Assembly: GCA_949317995.1 (NCBI GenBank)
Contig: OX439045.1
Location: 47,745,900-47,809,899 of the forward strand
Direction of reading: 5' to 3'
DNA length: 64,000 nucleotides
Source of the DNA: Acholoe squamosa
Lineage: Eukaryota > Annelida > Polychaeta > Phyllodocida > Polynoidae
This document shows positions 1-10,814 of this stretch, piece after piece (position 1 is the stretch's first letter; each line of letters starts with the position of its first letter). The position numbers were made by a program, and so were the translations under genes. The notes beneath the pieces are model-generated. The model saw nothing but the letters and a program-made list of their open reading frames with translations, did no database searches and was not told where the DNA came from.

Positions 1-1031
1 AAAAAATAAGATTCATTATCTTCTATGTAGAATATTAGCACTGTGTTATGAAGCTGGCGCAGGATGTTTTGACAAAGTGAATTATACTTCTATATCAAAA
101 TGCTTACTTTTTATTTCTGCTTTATCTATAATTAAAATGTGACTTAAAGATAAGTCGTGAGCACTGCTTATTCTACTGTTCATAGGTAACGCTGTTTGAA
201 TCATCATTACAATAAACTTAGGATTACATATCTCACTACTATTCTATGGACCAAATCCGGTCTGCTCTTCTTCTTTTTGCACTACTTATCCAAAACGGCT
301 ACCCCGGAAGTTGTCCGCTTTCACATGGAATGTTCCTGTAGTTTGCCACTCACACTCTATCTGATAGCAACCAGCGAAAGTGACCCAGTGAATAAGAAAA
401 CAGTAGAAGTTGTGTGTCAAGTACAGAGTTGCAACGGTAGAAGTTGCAATGCTTTTGGCACGTGGTGGCGCCACTTCTTTGCGTGCGAGCAGCGCCGCAG
501 GCGCTGGTAAATGTCTAAACCCCCTCTATTCCAACAGATGGCATTGAATTGTGCGATATAATCTGCCTTAGACACCTAGCACAGATGCAATATCAGATAA
601 TTAGTCCTGGTAATTACATGGTTTCACAGCACCATTCGTGAGATAAAATATAATTGGACAACCAGGATGTAGAAATACTTAGAAAGGTGATTTTCTTTTT
701 CTAGTGGTGCCAGCAGCATGGCCAGACCTTGGCCATTGCTGCAACTTCAAACTTTTGAAATATTTTAATAGGGTCACAAGTTCTCTTTTTATAGCCATAC
801 AGGCATTGCACTATATATATTGCCTGATTTGTATCAGCAGACAACTATGACATTATACTTTACAGTACTATACAGTAGAGAAAAGAAAAAAAAGATGCAT
901 ATTGCATAGACCAGAAAATAGGCCTATGCCCATGACATGAAATGAACATTGTGTTATGGGTAATATCATTGCTATGGCAACATTAGGGTGATTTTCACCT
1001 GGATGCTGGCTATGAGGCACATTATCACTAC
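1..1031. other. No recognised gene; possible intron of the first gene
   Basis: AT-rich sequence with no convincing exon. The short ORFs at 196-510 and 286-474 overlap on opposite strands and show no family resemblance. If the exon at 1032-1134 is real, this is the 5' part of its first intron. Confidence 0.4.
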
Positions 1032-1134
1032 CTATTGTCATTCGTAAATAGCCTTCAGTCGATAAACACAAAATAATGACGTCACCACTTTCCGATAAGT
1101 TGTACTCTTCGAGCACATTGCTTGGCTCCGCCAT
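1032..1134 (-). CDS. Putative first coding exon of an unidentified gene (5' partial)
   Basis: An ATG at 1134-1132 lies in the context CAAAATGGCGGAG, a strong initiator often seen at animal housekeeping-gene starts. It opens a frame beginning MAEPSNVLEEYNLSESGDV that reads 34 codons plus one base to a candidate donor, ATAG|GTAGTG, with GT at 1031-1030. The frame stays open to 868, but beyond the donor the protein looks unlike coding sequence. The acidic, Ser/Glu-rich start is soluble-looking, with no signal peptide. The rest of the gene would lie left of the window. I do not recognise the family. The call rests on start context, composition and the promoter-like motifs just upstream; a chance ORF is the alternative. 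Confidence 0.42.
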
Positions 1135-1400
1135 TTTGGGTCTTAGATAAGCTATTTATCACCTGTCCCAAATACCCCACTTCCTGCGCGCGTGCGCGCA
1201 AGGACGCTCCTTAAGATGCAATGCAGTGCTTAAACTCGCCACCTCCTGCTCCTCTGGGGCATAATTCATCCCAATCTGCCGCAATTTACCGTAATTTCCG
1301 AACTATCTGCGCTAACCAAAAAACGGCAATGCAGAAATAGGGACTCGATGGGAAAGAGTTGCTCTCTGGGAGATAATTGTCATATTTCGGAAGGCGAACT
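1135..1400 (-). promoter_or_regulatory. Putative TATA-less, CpG-containing promoter
   Basis: Just upstream of the putative ATG lie a YY1-like GCCATTTTG (overlapping the start), an ETS-like CACTTCCTGC, and an alternating GCGCGTGCGCGC run resembling an NRF1 site near 1186-1200. A CRE-like TGACGTCA sits inside the exon near 1077-1084. Such clusters are typical of broad animal promoters. The region is richer in CpG than its surroundings. The direction is inferred from the exon. Confidence 0.35.
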
Positions 1401-3443
1401 GGTCCTGTTTTTATACGTTCTGGTAACTTATTTTATCTACTCGTGGAATTGGACTGTTCATTGAAATAAATCCTTATTGACAGTAAGGAATTGGACAGGT
1501 CATTGAAATAGTCTTATTGACAGCAAGGAACAGCTCTTGGTCTTTTGAATTGAGGCAGGAATTTCATGATCTTCAAATAAAAATTCAACCAAATATATAC
1601 ACAACATGTACCAATGTAGTGCAGTGTCGACAGCATTTCATTTTTGCATCATGACGAGAAGGGAACCTGAACCTGGAGGAATCGTGCGACCCTTAAAGTA
1701 TTGAAACCCGTCTGGATATACCTTACATCTTTATGGTGAGAACATCTATATAGGCTCATGTGTGAAACTGGGAAACAAGCGAAAAATATATTAAATTCCA
1801 CTCTAATGACTATAATTATCAATACCCATGACCGACTTCTCCCCTATACACCACCGTCACACCCTCTCAATCACACCCATCACTTTCCGGATCCCCAAAG
1901 TTTGTCCCCTCCATGTCCCTCGGGCTCTGCGTGTATATTCTTCCGGTTGTGCGCGCATCGAGTGAGTGTGGGAAGTAGTAAGAAAAGGGCGAGTTTGAGG
2001 TGCGGCTAACACGAGCTAATTACCCGTTACCACGGTCCGCTGAGCCCCTCGCATTGTAGAGGGAGCCGCTCTGGGAGCTACTCTGTTAAACCCTTATTGG
2101 GCCATGCAGTGCTTCCGGTTCAAGTTTGATGTCATGATGCACCAATACAATCCTAGCTGCTCTGTTCAACAGCAGTTCAATGCTGCATCATGCCGAGTCT
2201 GCATCAACACCATAAGATCAGCATGCTGTAGGGATGTAACCATGGCGAGTTATTCATGGTGGTTGTCCTTCATTCATCAGGACAACCAATGAGCAGATCG
2301 TTTCATGTTATCTGGGTAAAATGCCTTTAAAAATCACTTTTCTGATACAGGTTTTGAGGCAATTGAAGAACAGTGGAGAACAGGACCGTGGAGAGTGAGA
2401 TCCAGTTTCTGCACGCCCCTGTGAGGAATAGGGATTCCCATACAAATCTATGGTAAGGCTCCTTCCTCACATTAAATGAACTACATTAATGCTCTATGCA
2501 ACCCTTAAAGTGTCGATAAAAGGGGAGAGACTGGTTTGGGGTTGTTGAGGGGTGATGGAGAGGTTGCGTCCAGCTTTTTTATAAGCTGGAGGGCCTCCTA
2601 CAACAATTGTAATTCTGGGTACAGGAGGACAATTTAACACTTTGGGGGTTTCACCATGCACAAAGACCATTAATGGTTGTGATGCATGAATGCACAGGGC
2701 AATGATGATGCACCCATGGATGTTCAAATCTAGGTCTGCACCCGCGCATCATGCTGAACCCATCGTGTTGATACACTCCCGACGGGTCATGATGCGCAGT
2801 TCTTTGAAGTCTATTTGCATTTCTCTATAGATCTACAATTAATGCGTCATAGCAGGAATGGAACTTGGACCGGGAAGCATCATGTGGACCTCAATGGGTT
2901 AAGGGTGTCACATGAGGGAGATATCTTTATGCAGGGTAAGTGTAGGGTTGGTTACTATGTGGGGCCTTTAGGCCACAAGATGGTATCATTTTTTTGAGGT
3001 ATAGGCTATTATGGGGTCTTTAGGCCACATAGCATAAAGGCAAAAAGATTTTGCAGACTAAAGCATTTTGTGGTGTAAAGGTTTTTGCGGCCCAATGCCA
3101 CGTTTATGGCCCAGAGACTGATAAAAATATCTCTGTATTCTACTTGCGCTTTCATAGATACGTGGCCGTTTCTTGGTAGACATATGTTGTTGGTCATGTT
3201 GCATATAGCAATATGTATTTTTGGGGAGGGGAAATGTTTATTTGGCAGGTATTTAACTCTTACACATGTCTTAAATATGAATTACATATAGTGTAGGGGA
3301 GGGTGGTGGAGTAAGAGATTAGAGAGAGAGGAGGAAGAGAGACAATGGTATACTTGTGGTATAGTCTTGAAGAGGTGTCTTACTTAAGAAGCTCCAGGCT
3401 CCCTTTCGATCAAAGACGATATGCAATAGGCTTATGTTGGAGG
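1401..3443. other. Intergenic, nothing recognised
   Basis: No supported gene. A GC-richer stretch near 1900-2090 (CGCGCATCGAG, GGGCGAGT) could be another promoter or 5' exon but carries no convincing start and donor. ORFs of 60-83 codons here look like chance. Confidence 0.4.
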
Positions 3444-3744
3444 CACGGGCGTGGACTGGTTACCAGATTTAGTCTGTGTAGGTATTATCCATATGCTATA
3501 GTAAGGGTGAGAAAGTAAAGGGAACAGTGCTGCCCTCTGGTGCCTTTATTTGCTATGCACAGACCTTGATTACAGAGGTGAGTGGTTACTTTGGCAAAGT
3601 CACCACTCACCTCTGTAATCAAGGTCTGTGCATAGCAAATAAAGGCACCAGAGGGCAGCACTGTTCCCTTTACTTTCTCACCCTTACTATAGCATATGGA
3701 TAATACCTACACAGACTAAATCTGGTAACCAGTCCACGCCCATG
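3444..3744. mobile_element. 301-bp hAT-like snap-back MITE
   Basis: The whole stretch is a nearly perfect palindrome centred on base 3594 with essentially no loop, so the transcript would form one hairpin of about 150 bp. The ends are CACGGGCGTGGACTGG on the left and the inverse of CATGGGCGTGGACTGG on the right. It is flanked by an 8-bp direct repeat GTTGGAGG (3436-3443 and 3745-3752), whose midpoint agrees exactly with the palindrome centre. An 8-bp duplication and CA-starting termini fit non-autonomous hAT elements. The near-identity of the arms suggests a young insertion or recent arm homogenisation. Confidence 0.82.
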
Positions 3745-5106
3745 GTTGGAGGCATCTTCATAACGGCTGTCAGAAGAAAGACAATGATTTATCTTTCTGG
3801 ATCAATGAGATAGTATGTTTACCAACAGGGTGTATATAGAGCGAGAGAAGGGGTAACATCGATAGAGACAGGGAGAGAACTTCAGAACAGGAAAGAAACC
3901 TGTCTCTCTTAAATTCTTAATGCTTCATACAGGTTTATGGGGTCCGCACAATGATATATCCACATAGTTTAAAGCCTGAGAGAGAAAGGAAATAAACAAG
4001 AGAGGTAGAGCGAGAGAGGGAAGGGAGAGATTGATAGGAAAGACGGGAGGAAAGATTGAAAAAAGCCCAAGGGGATAGATAAAAAAGAGAGCAACCACAC
4101 TCTCACCTTGTCGACGTTGCCTTGGTCTTGTAGAACATGAATACGACATTAAGTCTCTGTCCTACAGATTAAGTCGCACACTATTCACACCATCGGGTAC
4201 ATTAAGACATACAGTTCTGCTACATCTACTTCATAATCTCCCTGAAAAGATGTTGAAAAGGCAACCCATAATAACTATTATGTTTCCTTCCCCTTCCTGT
4301 GAACCTATTGCAAGGAAACATATTTGAAGTAGGCTCTACAGCCATAGCAATGTAAATTCTATCAAATGGACTAAAAAGAAGCCACCGACAATATATGTGG
4401 CTTAGGCATTCTCCGATACTGTTAAATTTTGTGATGATTTGTAAAAGTTTTTCTAGCAGATATTCAGGTATCAATAGTAATGGGATGAAACATACCATCC
4501 TCTAAATGTGATGTTTCTTTCCATTAATGCGACTGATGTCTTTAAAGTAACACGTTGCTTTAATCAATAGAACAGTGTGTGCCGCACTAATCTAAGTACA
4601 TCATGATTGCTACTGTTTTTGATCATTTATGATCAGGAGCTATAAGATTTATGTCTCTGTGTGAGTGTCTGTTCCCCAATCCCTGACAAAAAGTAAAAAA
4701 AAAATCACATCTCCTAAGTCCTTTAGGGCCAGACCGATACTTTAAAGTTCACGATGATTGTGATTCAAAATGCTGCTAACAATATTGGCATAATGGGGAG
4801 TATCCCAGCAGCATTAGGAGCCATGTAGAGTGTAACAACCCCATAGCATTGGCATAATACATGATTCTGACACAGGTGAATGCACTTTAGCCTAGCCTTT
4901 AGTTTTAAACAGTAGCCTCGAAATATTGGGTCACCGACTTCTGGCAATTGTATTCCGTCCCCCAAAATGGAAAGGGTCCTGTGTCTAGTAGTATGATTCG
5001 GAAACCTGGGATAAAGCATGTGTCAAAATCTTATTTTATTGATTTGTTTCTAAAGTTTATGCCTCCCAGTGTGCCAAATAATGTTACTCTTTCTTGGCAA
5101 GAGGAT
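3745..5106. other. Intergenic, nothing recognised
   Basis: Purine-rich GAGA-type simple sequence near 3835-4090 and AT-rich sequence after it. No ORF has recognisable content; those at 3925-4149 and 4226-4498 are compositionally biased. Confidence 0.4.
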
Positions 5107-5376
5107 CAGGAGGTTAATTCAAAAGATCCTGGAATTTCTACCCCTGCGATCTTAGTGTAGGCACATATCATAAGACCTGGCCAGTCTACCCTATCTAATG
5201 CAGTGGTTGCAGGCATGTCAGGAATAGCAATCCTGAGATCACTTCACTATTCCTTTTCCAGTGCTAAGATCACTGTGATCTTGGTGAAAGAATTGCATAG
5301 TGGTTTAACCTGAATACGAGAGCACTTACAGGGAACAATCCTGATCGAAAGAGTGAATAGCCTGGTGCATACATAT

Positions 5377-5990
5377 GTGACGAAACAGGGCAAATCGTAA
5401 CCTTAAGGGAAATACCTAGAAATACTCTAAATACAATATTTAAGGAACTATGATCAAAAGAGTAAAAAATTGAGTGAAAACAAGTCTAGGGTAACTTTTT
5501 CTGAAGAATCAGATTATGCTATAGCCATAACTCTATTTTCGTTCTAAAATGACCTTATTTAGAATCCAAAAAGAATGTTTTTCCCTAAATTTAGCACGTT
5601 TGTTGACATACGGTTGCCATGGAAACCATAATTTTATTCTTTTTGAATAAAGATTTACCCTATCTTATTGACCTGTCAATAAGGTTTTCATAACTGAAAA
5701 CAGAATTGAATTATCTCTTCTACAGCCAAAATTATGGATGATTATGTTTTAGAATTGTTATTTTTTCTAATAATGGCATTTTCTATTAAATATACCATGA
5801 TATTTCAATACACAATTGAGTTAAGGGTTATCCTTAATTTCTGCATGTTGCTGGCATCCCATGTTTCAGATCTTATATTTAAGTAGCTAATTGGAATATG
5901 TTATCATGTAAAGTACCAAAATGTAGCTGAAGACATGAATTTGAAAAAAGGGATTTTCCCCTAATGTTATGCTTTCCCAGGTTTTGTCAC
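5377..5990. mobile_element. 614-bp MITE inserted in the 5107-6450 element
   Basis: The termini GTGACGAAAC and GTTTTGTCAC are inverted repeats whose imperfect similarity extends about 40 bp. The flanks are ATAT (5373-5376) and ATAT (5991-5994). The related copy near 62660-62690 preserves the empty site (complement GCATACATAAAGAGG), so insertion and 4-bp duplication can be read directly within the window. It is AT-rich, has no ORF, and contains an RFX-type palindrome. Confidence 0.78.
5613..5626. promoter_or_regulatory. RFX X-box consensus palindrome
   Basis: GTTGCCATGGAAAC matches the published RFX consensus GTTGCCATGGNAAC over all 14 positions. It sits in the middle of the MITE at 5377-5990, so it may spread with that family. 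Binding is not shown. Confidence 0.5.
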
Positions 5991-6450
5991 ATATAGAGGG
6001 GAGGGAGGACGTTTACTGAGTATCATTGAGGGCTCTTTGGGCTACTCATGGGGTAAGTGCACTGTAAGGTTATTCTTCCCTTCTCTCTCTTTGTCCTGGG
6101 GGGGGCACAATGCTTCTAATAGGCAAGCATAAATCATACATTCATGGGAACAACTCTTGAATACGGTATGGGGTCAACTGCACCCTGTGCTCTTTTGTTA
6201 GCCCATATGGGGATGGGGTACGATAGTATAAACACTGTTATGAAGAAGAGTGACTTCACAGCTATTCCTTTATTTTGGGACTCTTACCCCTGTGCCCAGT
6301 CAGTACTTCTTCGAATAATGTAGGAGGGCTGAGGCTAAGATCGATGCGATCTTAGTGCTGGCTAGGAAAAGATCGCTTAATAGGATAAGGCAGAATAATT
6401 CCTAAGATCGCTGAGGTTGTGATCCCAGGATCTTTTGAATTAACCTCCTG

Positions 6451-7612
6451 GAGTCAAGTCATCATTGCATCCCTGGGCGCTCTCCAAAAAGATAGATTCT
6501 ATCTCTGAAAAAGATTGTGTGGAATCTCGCCTTTTTGCAGTCAAGTCATAGGGGTCCTTGCCTTTCGTTAAGTAGAAGATAACAATTCTGTAGAGCAATT
6601 GTCAATGACAATTTTCACTCAAATGTCATTCTAGAACAAATCGTGATCTCAACATGAATGCCAATGTAAGAATCATCCCCGGCATTGGCGAGAGGCTCAT
6701 TGTCTTAAGTTCCCCAATATCGGGATTTATGGAAGGGTGAAAATGAAAATAGCACAGAAAAGCAGACAATACTGGAGCTATCAGTCCATAATCGTCAAAT
6801 ACCTTGTCAATATTATCTGTGACTTCTGGATAATGTCTTATTGAGATTCATCTGTTAACAAAAATGATAACATGAATGGATTGACACGTGACAATTGCGT
6901 CTGTTCGAGTAGTCGAATGCTGAGGCTAATATTAACTTTCTGCCTGAGCTGCTATCAGATAAGACTCCTCCTCAAGTGGTAAATACTACCAAGTTCGACA
7001 CAGACTTTACTAACTTAATTGATGGTTATATTCTTGACAGGGCCGTGCTATCTTAATATAATCACACAGCTAGATAATAATAAGAGGAAAACTTCAATTT
7101 TGTTAATATATTGACTAAGGTTATATGGTACATGTCTTTCACTAATTGTAATTGGTAGATCACTGGAATATACAGATGTAAAATAAAACAACGGAAACAC
7201 AAACTTTCGGGTGCATCGAGCATGTTTGGTTGGCATGATGCATGAATGCAGCACTATTCAAGGGGATTCCTTTGTGTATCATGGTGAATAAATGGTAAAC
7301 TTAATGCTTTTAATCGCTGTGAATATCCCTTCCGTTTTAATTGGGGGCGGATGATGAAAATGTGTGTGACAGAAGCCTGTGTTGGACACCATGCAATTGC
7401 CATTAAACACACCTGACATGCGCATTCCTCCTCCACGCAGTCACTCAGCCATAATGTTTGAAATATAAACCACTTTGTAAAAACACAGCTAATTCTGGGT
7501 TAGCTTAATAATTCCTTGGTTATAAAAGTTTTGCAAAAGCTACAACATCTTTGCTATACAAGATATAAACTGTTGCTAAAACATGTACATGAGAAAGGAT
7601 TGGTGGATACTA
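6451..7612. other. Intergenic, nothing recognised
   Basis: AT-rich sequence without supported exons. The adjoining short ORFs at 7048-7254 and 7254-7436 have no family resemblance. Confidence 0.4.
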
Positions 7613-7796
7613 CAGTGGCCCACAAGGGTCAAATTGAAGTTGAAGTAAAGAGTTGACTTTCACAAAAAAACCAATATTAATGTTCAAAGTCAATTTCATT
7701 TCATTGCTGTCAAACTGTCAAGGTGTCAACTCATGAAAACCAACTTGTGACAGGTATCTTTTAGCATTGCATGGTGCACTCTATGTCTTTCTATAT

Positions 7797-8285
7797 GAAC
7801 AGAGTTTATACCAGCAACTACTGGGTAGCTATCGGTTCCCTCACACAATAACTGATGGTTCCACACCAAGTAGTTGGTGGTTCCAGCATCCTGTAACTGG
7901 TGGTTCCCACCCACTGTAACTGCGGTTCCACACCTATCCGCTACTGGCACTGGATCCCATACCAAGTAGCTGCTGGTTCCCACACCCAGCACTTGGTGGT
8001 TCCCATGCACATTAGTTGCTGTTTCCTGTACCCAGTACATGCTGGTTCCCACATCCAGTAGCTGCTGGTTCCCATATAAAATGGTTCCTAACCCAAGTAG
8101 CTGCTGGATCCCACACCCTTGCTAGTTCTTGCACCCAGTACCTGCTGGCTTCCACATAGAGTACCTGGTAGTGGTTCCCACATCCATTAGGTGCTGGTTC
8201 CTGCACCCACTTCCTGCTGGTTCCCAAATAGAGTGACTGCTGGTTCCTACATCAGGTAATTCCGAGTTCTTAAAAGAGTAGCTGT
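7797..8285. repeat. Left arm minisatellite 1 (GCTGGTTCCCACA type)
   Basis: Degenerate ~25-30 bp units of the form TAGCTGCTGGTTCCCACACC. The same array is present in inverted orientation at about 10030-10620. Confidence 0.75.
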
Positions 8286-9135
8286 CAAAATAAGTCAATT
8301 GGGTCAGGATAGGTCAAATTAGGTCAAATTTGTTGAAAATAGGTCATATTGGTCAAAAGTATGTCTATTCAGGTAGCATAGGTCAAATTATGTCAAATAT
8401 GGTGGAAATAGGCCAAATTGGTCAAAAGCAGGTCAATTAGGGTAGGATAGGACAAATTAGAGTAAATATGGTGAAAATAGGTCAAATTGGTCAAAAGTAG
8501 GTCAATAAGGTCAGGTTAGGTTAAATTAAGTCAAATAGGTGAAATTAGGTCTAATTGATAAAAAGTAGGTCGATAAGGGTAGGATAGGTCAAATTAGGTC
8601 AAATATGCTGGAAAAATATGTCAAATTGGTGAAAAGCAGGTCAAATAGGGTAGGATAGGACAAATTAGAGTAAATATGGCGAAATTAGGTCAAATTGGTC
8701 AAAAGTTAATAATTAATGTCAGGATAGTTGAAATTAAGTCAAATAGGGTGAAAATAGGTCTAATTGGTAAAAAGTAGGTCAATAAGGGTAGGATAGGTCA
8801 AATTAGGTCAAATATGTTGAAAACCAGTCAAATTGGTCAGAAAGAGGTCGATAAGGTCAAAGTAAATCAAATTAGGTCAAACATGGTGAAAATAGGTCAA
8901 ATTGGTCAAAAGTAGGTCAATTAGGTCAGGATGGGTCAATTAAGGTCATATAGAGTGAAAACAGGTCATATTGATCAAAAGTAGGTCAATTAGGTCCAAT
9001 AAGGTCAGGATAGATCAAATATGGTTGAAATAGATCAAATTGGTCAAAAGTAGGTCAATTTTATAGGTGAAGTAAGGTCAAATATGCTGGAAATTGGTAA
9101 AAGTAGGTCATTTAGGTAAAATTATTTGGAATTTG
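8286..9135. repeat. Left arm minisatellite 2, dense AGGTCA half-sites
   Basis: Repeating AGGTCAAATT, GGTCAAAAGT, AGGTCAATTAGG and related units, with AGGTCA recurring many times in the same direction. AGGTCA is the classic nuclear-receptor half-site. It is mirrored from about 9150 to 9985. Confidence 0.75.
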
Positions 9136-9149
9136 TCAAAATAAGGTCG

Positions 9150-9985
9150 ATTTTGACTATTCTTGACCAATCTGACCTACTTTGACTATATTTGACCTAA
9201 TGTGACCTATTCTAACCTACTTGGACCTAATCGTGCTACTTTTGACTGATTTGACCTATTTTAAGATATTTACCTAATTTGAACTATCCTTACCTAATTG
9301 ACCTTCTTTTGAACAATTTGACTTATTTTCACCATTATTTGACCTATCTTAGCCTGATTTGACCTACTGACCTACCTTTGACCAATTTGACCTACTTTTA
9401 CCATATTTGACCTGATTTAACCTCCTTGACCCACCTTTAACCAAATTGACTTATTTTCGCCATATTTGACCTACCTTAGCCTACTTTGACCTACTGGACC
9501 TACTTTTGACCAATTTTACCTGTTTTAACCAAATTTGAACTTATTTTACCTATCTTACCCTACTTTGACCTAATTGACCTATTTTTGACCAATTTGACCT
9601 ACTTTTACCATATTTGACCTGATTTCACCTCATCGGCCTACCTTTTACCAATTTGACCTATTTTTGCTATATTTGACCTATCCTTACCTACTCTGACATA
9701 ATTCGACCTTAATTGACCTACTTTTGACCAATTTGACTCATTTGAACCCACTTGGACATAATTTTGACCAATGTGATCTATTCTTACCACCGTTGACCTA
9801 ATTCGATAGAATTTGACCTGATTGACCCATTTTCAACCAATTTGACATAATTTATCCTAGTCTGACCTAATTTCATTCAATTTTACCTACTTGGAACCAA
9901 TTTGACCTATTTCGACAAATTTTAACTATCTTGACTGCTTATGACCTAGTTTCACGCAACTTTCCCAATTTGCCCATTTTTGACT
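9150..9985. repeat. Right arm minisatellite 2 (TGACCT orientation)
   Basis: Inverse of the preceding array: TTTGACCTAATT, TTTTGACCAATTTGACC units. More diverged than the terminal ~190 bp of the arms. Confidence 0.75.
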
Positions 9986-10029
9986 TATATGACCTTTATC
10001 ATCCAGAATTTATCCAGATCACTCTTTTG

Positions 10030-10620
10030 CTACTAGCTATGGGAACCAGTAGCTACTCTATATCGGAACCAGCAGCTACTGGATATGGGAACAAGTAGCT
10101 ACTGTATGGGAACCAACAGCTACTGTTTTCAGAACTAGCAGCTACCTGATGTGGGAACCAGCAGGCACTCTATTTGGGAACCAGCACATAGTGAGTGCAG
10201 GAACCAGCACCTAATGGATGTGGGAACCACTACCAGTTACTCTATGTGAAAGCCAGCAGGTATTGGGTACAAGAACCAGCAAGGGTGTGGGATCCAGCAA
10301 CTACTTGGGTTAGGAACCAGTTTATATGGGAACCAGCAGCTACCTGATGTGGGAAGCAGTAGCTACTGTATGTGGGAACCAGCATGTACTGGGTACAGGA
10401 AACAGCAACTAATGTGCATGGGACTACCAAGTGCTGGGTGTGGGAACCAGCAGCTACTTGGTATGGGATCCAGTATCAGTAGCTGATTGGTGTGGAAACA
10501 CCAGTTACAGTTGGTGGGAACTAAAAGTTATGGGATGCTGGAACCAGCAGCTACTTGGTATGGAACCATCAGTTATTGTGTGAGGGAACCAATAGCTACC
10601 CAGTAGTTGCTGGTATAGAT
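10030..10620. repeat. Right arm minisatellite 1, inverted
   Basis: Units of GGGAACCAGCAGCTACTG form, the inverse of the array at 7797-8285. Confidence 0.75.
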
Positions 10621-10814
10621 ATATAGAAAGACATAGAGTGTACCATGCAAAGCCAAAAGATACCTGTCACAAGTGGGTTTGCATTCATCAGTTGACACCT
10701 TGACAGCAATGAAATGAAATTGACTTTGAACATTGATTTTGCTTTTGGACTTTAACTTTTTTTGTGAAAGTCAACTCTTTGCTCCAACTTCAATTTGACC
10801 CTTGTGGGCCACTG

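Larger units (their letters stand above)
5107..6450. mobile_element. TIR DNA element (about 0.73 kb) containing a nested MITE
   Basis: The left end CAGGAGGTTAATTCAAAAGA (from 5107) is matched by its exact inverse ending at 6450, with similarity continuing about 50 bp inward. A second, opposite-orientation copy lies at about 62300-62940 and lacks the insertion found here at 5377-5990. Removing that insertion gives about 0.73 kb. No transposase ORF is visible, so this is non-autonomous. I could not find a clear target-site duplication; the superfamily is open. Confidence 0.68.
7613..10814. mobile_element. 3.2-kb foldback element with mirror-image satellite arms
   Basis: The ends CAGTGGCCCACAAGGGTCAA (7613 onward) and its inverse (ending 10814) lie between TA dinucleotides at 7611-7612 and 10815-10816, as in Tc1/mariner-type insertions. 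The first ~190 bp of each arm are nearly identical. Each arm then has the same order of parts: a minisatellite built on GCTGCTGGTTCCCAC, then a second built on AGGTCAAATT/GGTCAAAAGT. The two meet near 9135-9150. The whole element could fold into a ~1.5-kb imperfect hairpin. ORFs at 7726-8227 and 10242-10430 are readings of the minisatellite, not genes. No transposase is visible. Confidence 0.8.

Noticed and set aside
7726-8227. Two minus-strand ORFs of 71-108 codons
   Set aside because: Translation of the TGGTTCCCAC minisatellite inside the foldback element.
8286-9985. CRISPR-like array
   Set aside because: No constant repeat-spacer pattern; units are degenerate and mirrored, and the DNA is eukaryotic.
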